A DNA stretch of 9,218 bases. Origin: Eubacteriales bacterium (GTDB lineage Bacteria > Bacillota_A > Clostridia > Christensenellales > Aristaeellaceae). This document shows positions 6,279-9,218 of this stretch, piece by piece (within the stretch, counting starts at the first letter, position 1; the number at the start of each line of letters is the position of its first letter). The stretch lies in contig JAQUXV010000054.1 of assembly GCA_028692205.1 (NCBI GenBank), positions 1 through 9,218 on the forward strand, written 5' to 3'. The position numbers were made by a program, and so were the translations under genes. The notes below the pieces were generated by a model. The model ran no database searches and was not told the origin of the DNA. It saw only the letters and a program-made list of their open reading frames with translations.

Positions 6279-6328
6279 AGAATGATCCTGCGTGCCGGTT
6301 CGGGCGCAGGTCGTTCCCCGCCGTTTTT
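6279..6328 (+). terminator. Strong intrinsic terminator after fucU
   Basis: AAAACGGCGG (6279-6288) pairs with CCGCCGTTTT (6318-6327). Inside, CCTGCG pairs with CGCAGG, with small mismatches between the stems, giving a long stem with a short loop. The T-run 6324-6328 and further T-rich bases follow. The upstream A-run and downstream T-run also make it symmetric enough to act in both directions. It separates fucU from the ABC transporter operon. Confidence 0.88.
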
Positions 6329-6340
6329 GTTTGGGAATAT

Positions 6341-6406
6341 AAAACGTTTTGGAACACAATTCAGTCCCGTTATGATATCAGATAACACTTGGGATGCGGG
6401 AACTGA
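6341..6406. repeat. Palindromes upstream of the ABC operon promoter
   Basis: AAAACGTTTT (6341-6350) is a perfect palindrome with a central CG, the style of many LacI-family operators. A nested set follows. TCAGT-CCCG (6361-6369) pairs with CGGG-A-ACTGA (6397-6406, one bulge). Inside it GTTAT (6369-6373) pairs with ATAAC (6381-6385) around TGATATCA (6373-6380), itself palindromic; some bases can join only one of these pairings. They lie 100 to 160 bases before the -35 box, so an operator or upstream control site is plausible but unproven. Confidence 0.45.
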
Positions 6407-6503
6407 TGCGTAACTATCAAAAGATTGGATACAAATTCGGTTGATATCGACAAAACAACTAAACAACAACAAAACGGAAACAAAAATATTTGCAAAAAAA
6501 GTG

Positions 6504-6532
6504 TTGACATAACTAAATCGTTCGGATATAAT
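6504..6532 (+). promoter_or_regulatory. Full-consensus vegetative promoter of the sugar ABC operon
   Basis: TTGACA (6504-6509) and TATAAT (6527-6532) match the sigma-A/sigma-70 consensus at all twelve positions with the ideal 17-base spacer. The bases just upstream are A/T-rich, which would favour an UP-element-like effect. Transcription should begin near 6539-6541, leaving a leader of about 125 bases before the binding-protein start. Such a strong core promoter normally needs repression to be controlled. Confidence 0.92.
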
Positions 6533-6540
6533 GTGGTTGA

Positions 6541-7614
<1,074 letters not shown>

Positions 7615-7636
7615 TCCGCATCCATAACCCTACCGA

Positions 7637-7677
7637 GGGCGGCGCGCGGCCCAGCCGCGTGTCCGCCCCGCTTTTTT
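7637..7677 (+). terminator. Intercistronic terminator/attenuator after the binding protein
   Basis: GGGCGG (7637-7642) pairs with CCGCCC (7663-7668). CGCGGC (7645-7650) pairs with GCCGCG (7654-7659) around a CCA loop, with a small internal loop between the stems. Three bases later comes a run of six T (7672-7677). It probably stops much of the transcription so that binding protein mRNA exceeds that of the membrane parts, a common design in such operons, and it may also protect the upstream mRNA. Confidence 0.8.
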
Positions 7678-7697
7678 AATAAAGGGGTCGAAAGCAC

Positions 7698-8399
7698 ATG
7701 AAGAACAAAAAGACAACCATCCTCAAATGGGCGGGCATCGTCGTGCTGGTTGCGCTGATCGCGTTTACCTGCAGGGTAACGGTGATCCCCGACGAGAAGC
7801 CCGAAACCATGGTGAACGCCGAAGGACAGGTTGTTACGGTGGAAAAGCTTTCCGTGGCGGAACAGTACTGCGTGGATAATTGGGATACGAAGGTCGTGCC
7901 CACCATTAAGGAACGCGCTGTGGAACTGACTGAGTTTGTAAAAGATGCGGAGACGGACCTGACCGCCACGGGTATCGAATACGGCAATCGCGCCAACGAG
8001 ACCAGCGCGTGGAGTTTCTGCGTAAAGGGCGACGCGAAGGTGCTTGACATCGAAAACGCGGAAAAGCCCAATAAAACATTGCTGATTCTTGATCTGGCTC
8101 CCTTCGATGGCCAGCCGGACGCCAAACTGTTCTATGGAAGGGTTTTTTCTTCCAATATTAAAAATGCGATTCGCGACGGCGTGGGCTTCCTGCATCTGGA
8201 TGATTTTGAAAACCAGGTGGAGTTTGCCGACCTGACAACCGCCTTCAACAATAAGGTGAAAAACGATGTATTGAGCCAATATGAAGCAACGGCGCTGAAA
8301 GGCGAGGAACTGACCTTCTACGGCTGCATCTCGCTTACTGAGGCGACATACGAAAATATGGTGGTTATTCCTGTTGAGCTTCAGGTTGCGGGAGGCTGA
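7698..8399 (+). CDS. DUF2291-type membrane-anchored protein of a sugar ABC operon
   Basis: A 233-residue protein that I recognise as resembling DUF2291 (COG5618), a family described as predicted periplasmic lipoproteins and found beside RbsB/RbsA/RbsC-type transporters; its function is not established. It begins with lysines and one hydrophobic segment (about residues 8-24), then Cys25 and RVTVIPDE. The rest is soluble and outside, with a central part (about 95-180) containing FCVKGDAKVLDIE, LLILDLAPFDGQPDAKLFYGRVFSS and AIRDGVGFLHLDDFENQVEF. The residues before Cys25 (IAFT) make a poor lipobox, so it may be held by the uncleaved segment instead. The ribosome site AAGGGG is about ten bases before the start. 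The gene overlaps the ATPase gene start region (TGATG) and is translated with it. A role in transporter assembly or ligand handling is only inference. Confidence 0.78.
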   Translation: MKNKKTTILKWAGIVVLVALIAFTCRVTVIPDEKPETMVNAEGQVVTVEKLSVAEQYCVDNWDTKVVPTIKERAVELTEFVKDAETDLTATGIEYGNRANETSAWSFCVKGDAKVLDIENAEKPNKTLLILDLAPFDGQPDAKLFYGRVFSSNIKNAIRDGVGFLHLDDFENQVEFADLTTAFNNKVKNDVLSQYEATALKGEELTFYGCISLTEATYENMVVIPVELQVAGG

Positions 8400-8404
8400 T
8401 GAAA

Positions 8405-9218
8405 ATGGAAACAACGCTTGCTCCCGTGATGGAAGCGCAGGGAATTACTAAGCTGTATCCCGGCACCGTCGCGCTGAAGGATGTGGATTTTTCCGTATAT
8501 CCCGGAAAGGTAAACGTGCTGATCGGGGAAAACGGCGCGGGAAAATCCACGCTGATGAAAATTTTGGCCGGTATTGAAAAGCCTACGGAAGGCCGTGTGT
8601 ACCTGCAGGGTGAAGAGGTGCATTTTGCCAATACCCGTGAAGCCAGCGAACACGGTGTGGGCATCATCCATCAGGAGTTGAACCTGTTTCCTGAAATGCG
8701 AGTGGCGGACAATATGTTTGCCGGTAAGGAAATTTCCAGCTTCGGGGTGATCGACCGTAAACAGCAGGCGAAGCTGGCCTCGAAAGTGCTCAACCGCCTG
8801 CAGCCCGGCATAAACCCCAACGAATGGATGCTCAACCTTCGCGTGGGACAGCAGCAGATTGTGGAAATTGCGAAAACCATGCTGGAAGAGAAGCTGAAAG
8901 TGCTCATCATGGATGAGCCGACCAGCTCGCTTTCCAACGCCGAGGTCGAGGTGCTGTTTAAGCTTATTGAAGACCTGAAGGCGCAGGGTATCGCCATTAT
9001 TTACATTTCCCACCGACTGGAGGAGATTATCCGCATCGGTGATTATGTGACCATTCTTCGGGACGGCCATCGTGTGGCCGACGCCGAGGTGAAGGATATC
9101 AGCGTCGAGTGGATTATCAAACACATGGTGGGGCATTCCAACCTGACGATTGAAAAAACGCCTTACGAGGGCGAGCCGGAACCGATTATGACCGTGAACG
9201 ACTATTGCCTGCCCCGTC
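8405..9218 (+). CDS. Sugar ABC transporter ATP-binding protein, 5' part (RbsA/MglA type)
   Basis: The energy-coupling ATPase of the sugar importer, on the inner face of the membrane; cut by the window end after about 271 codons of a family near 500. The first nucleotide-binding domain is complete: Walker A GENGAGKST (residues 41-49), Q-loop Gln90 (HQELNLF), signature LRVGQQQ (145-151), Walker B LIMDEPTSSL (Asp170, Glu171) and switch His203 (YISHRLEE). The signature has Arg146 where LSVGQ/LSGGQ proteins have Ser. A second, often degenerate, nucleotide domain should follow outside the window. The start at 8405 is chosen because GGGAGG (8390-8395) is nine bases upstream. The in-frame ATG at 8399, which overlaps the previous stop, is the alternative but lies only three bases from that site. 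The permease gene is expected next. Confidence 0.94.
   Translation, partial: METTLAPVMEAQGITKLYPGTVALKDVDFSVYPGKVNVLIGENGAGKSTLMKILAGIEKPTEGRVYLQGEEVHFANTREASEHGVGIIHQELNLFPEMRVADNMFAGKEISSFGVIDRKQQAKLASKVLNRLQPGINPNEWMLNLRVGQQQIVEIAKTMLEEKLKVLIMDEPTSSLSNAEVEVLFKLIEDLKAQGIAIIYISHRLEEIIRIGDYVTILRDGHRVADAEVKDISVEWIIKHMVGHSNLTIEKTPYEGEPEPIMTVNDYCLPR

Noticed and set aside
8381..9136. Minus-strand open frame opposite the ABC ATPase gene
   Set aside because: The plus strand encodes all the ATPase motifs in order; the antisense frame is a shadow.

Overview
The window is GC-rich bacterial DNA with the gene content and signals of a Firmicutes genome, most likely an anaerobic Clostridia-type bacterium. 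The reasons are AGGAGG-type ribosome binding sites before nearly every gene, intrinsic terminators with T-tracts, a SerA of the short clostridial type with a C-terminal ACT domain, a ferredoxin-like aldo/keto reductase typical of anaerobes, and an RbsB-type sugar transporter. The exact order (Christensenellales or Oscillospirales-like) is a guess from style, not shown by the sequence. No mobile element, CRISPR array, tRNA or rRNA was seen.

Left part (1-2558, + strand): the serine biosynthesis operon. It holds the 3' end of serC (phosphoserine aminotransferase), a GNAT-family acetyltransferase overlapping serC by one base, and serA (3-phosphoglycerate dehydrogenase). SerA and SerC are consecutive steps from 3-phosphoglycerate to phosphoserine; the role of the acetyltransferase is unknown. 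A run of four hairpins follows serA, and the last is a plausible terminator.

Middle part (2559-5316): an aldo/keto reductase with two C-terminal Cys-rich iron-sulfur motifs (+ strand, own candidate promoter) converges on an M19 (renal-dipeptidase-like) metallopeptidase on the - strand. A perfect 13-bp hairpin lies between the two genes.

Right part (5317-9218): about 500 bases of non-coding DNA, rich in CAAAC/GTTTG palindromes, separates the divergent dipeptidase gene from a FucU/RbsD-type sugar mutarotase gene. The mutarotase gene is preceded by a 19-codon leader ORF and ends in a strong terminator. Next comes a control region with palindromes, a full-consensus vegetative promoter (TTGACA, 17 bases, TATAAT) and a hairpin-rich leader. 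This drives a sugar ABC transporter operon: a secreted substrate-binding protein with highly biased codons, an intergenic terminator-like hairpin, a DUF2291-type membrane-anchored protein, and a sugar-transporter ATPase cut by the window end. The permease is presumably just outside.

The ABC operon plus mutarotase reads as uptake of a monosaccharide and interconversion of its anomers, but the sugar cannot be named from sequence. The least explained parts are the structured RNA after serA, the palindrome clusters at 5429-5529 and 6341-6406, and the function of the DUF2291 protein.
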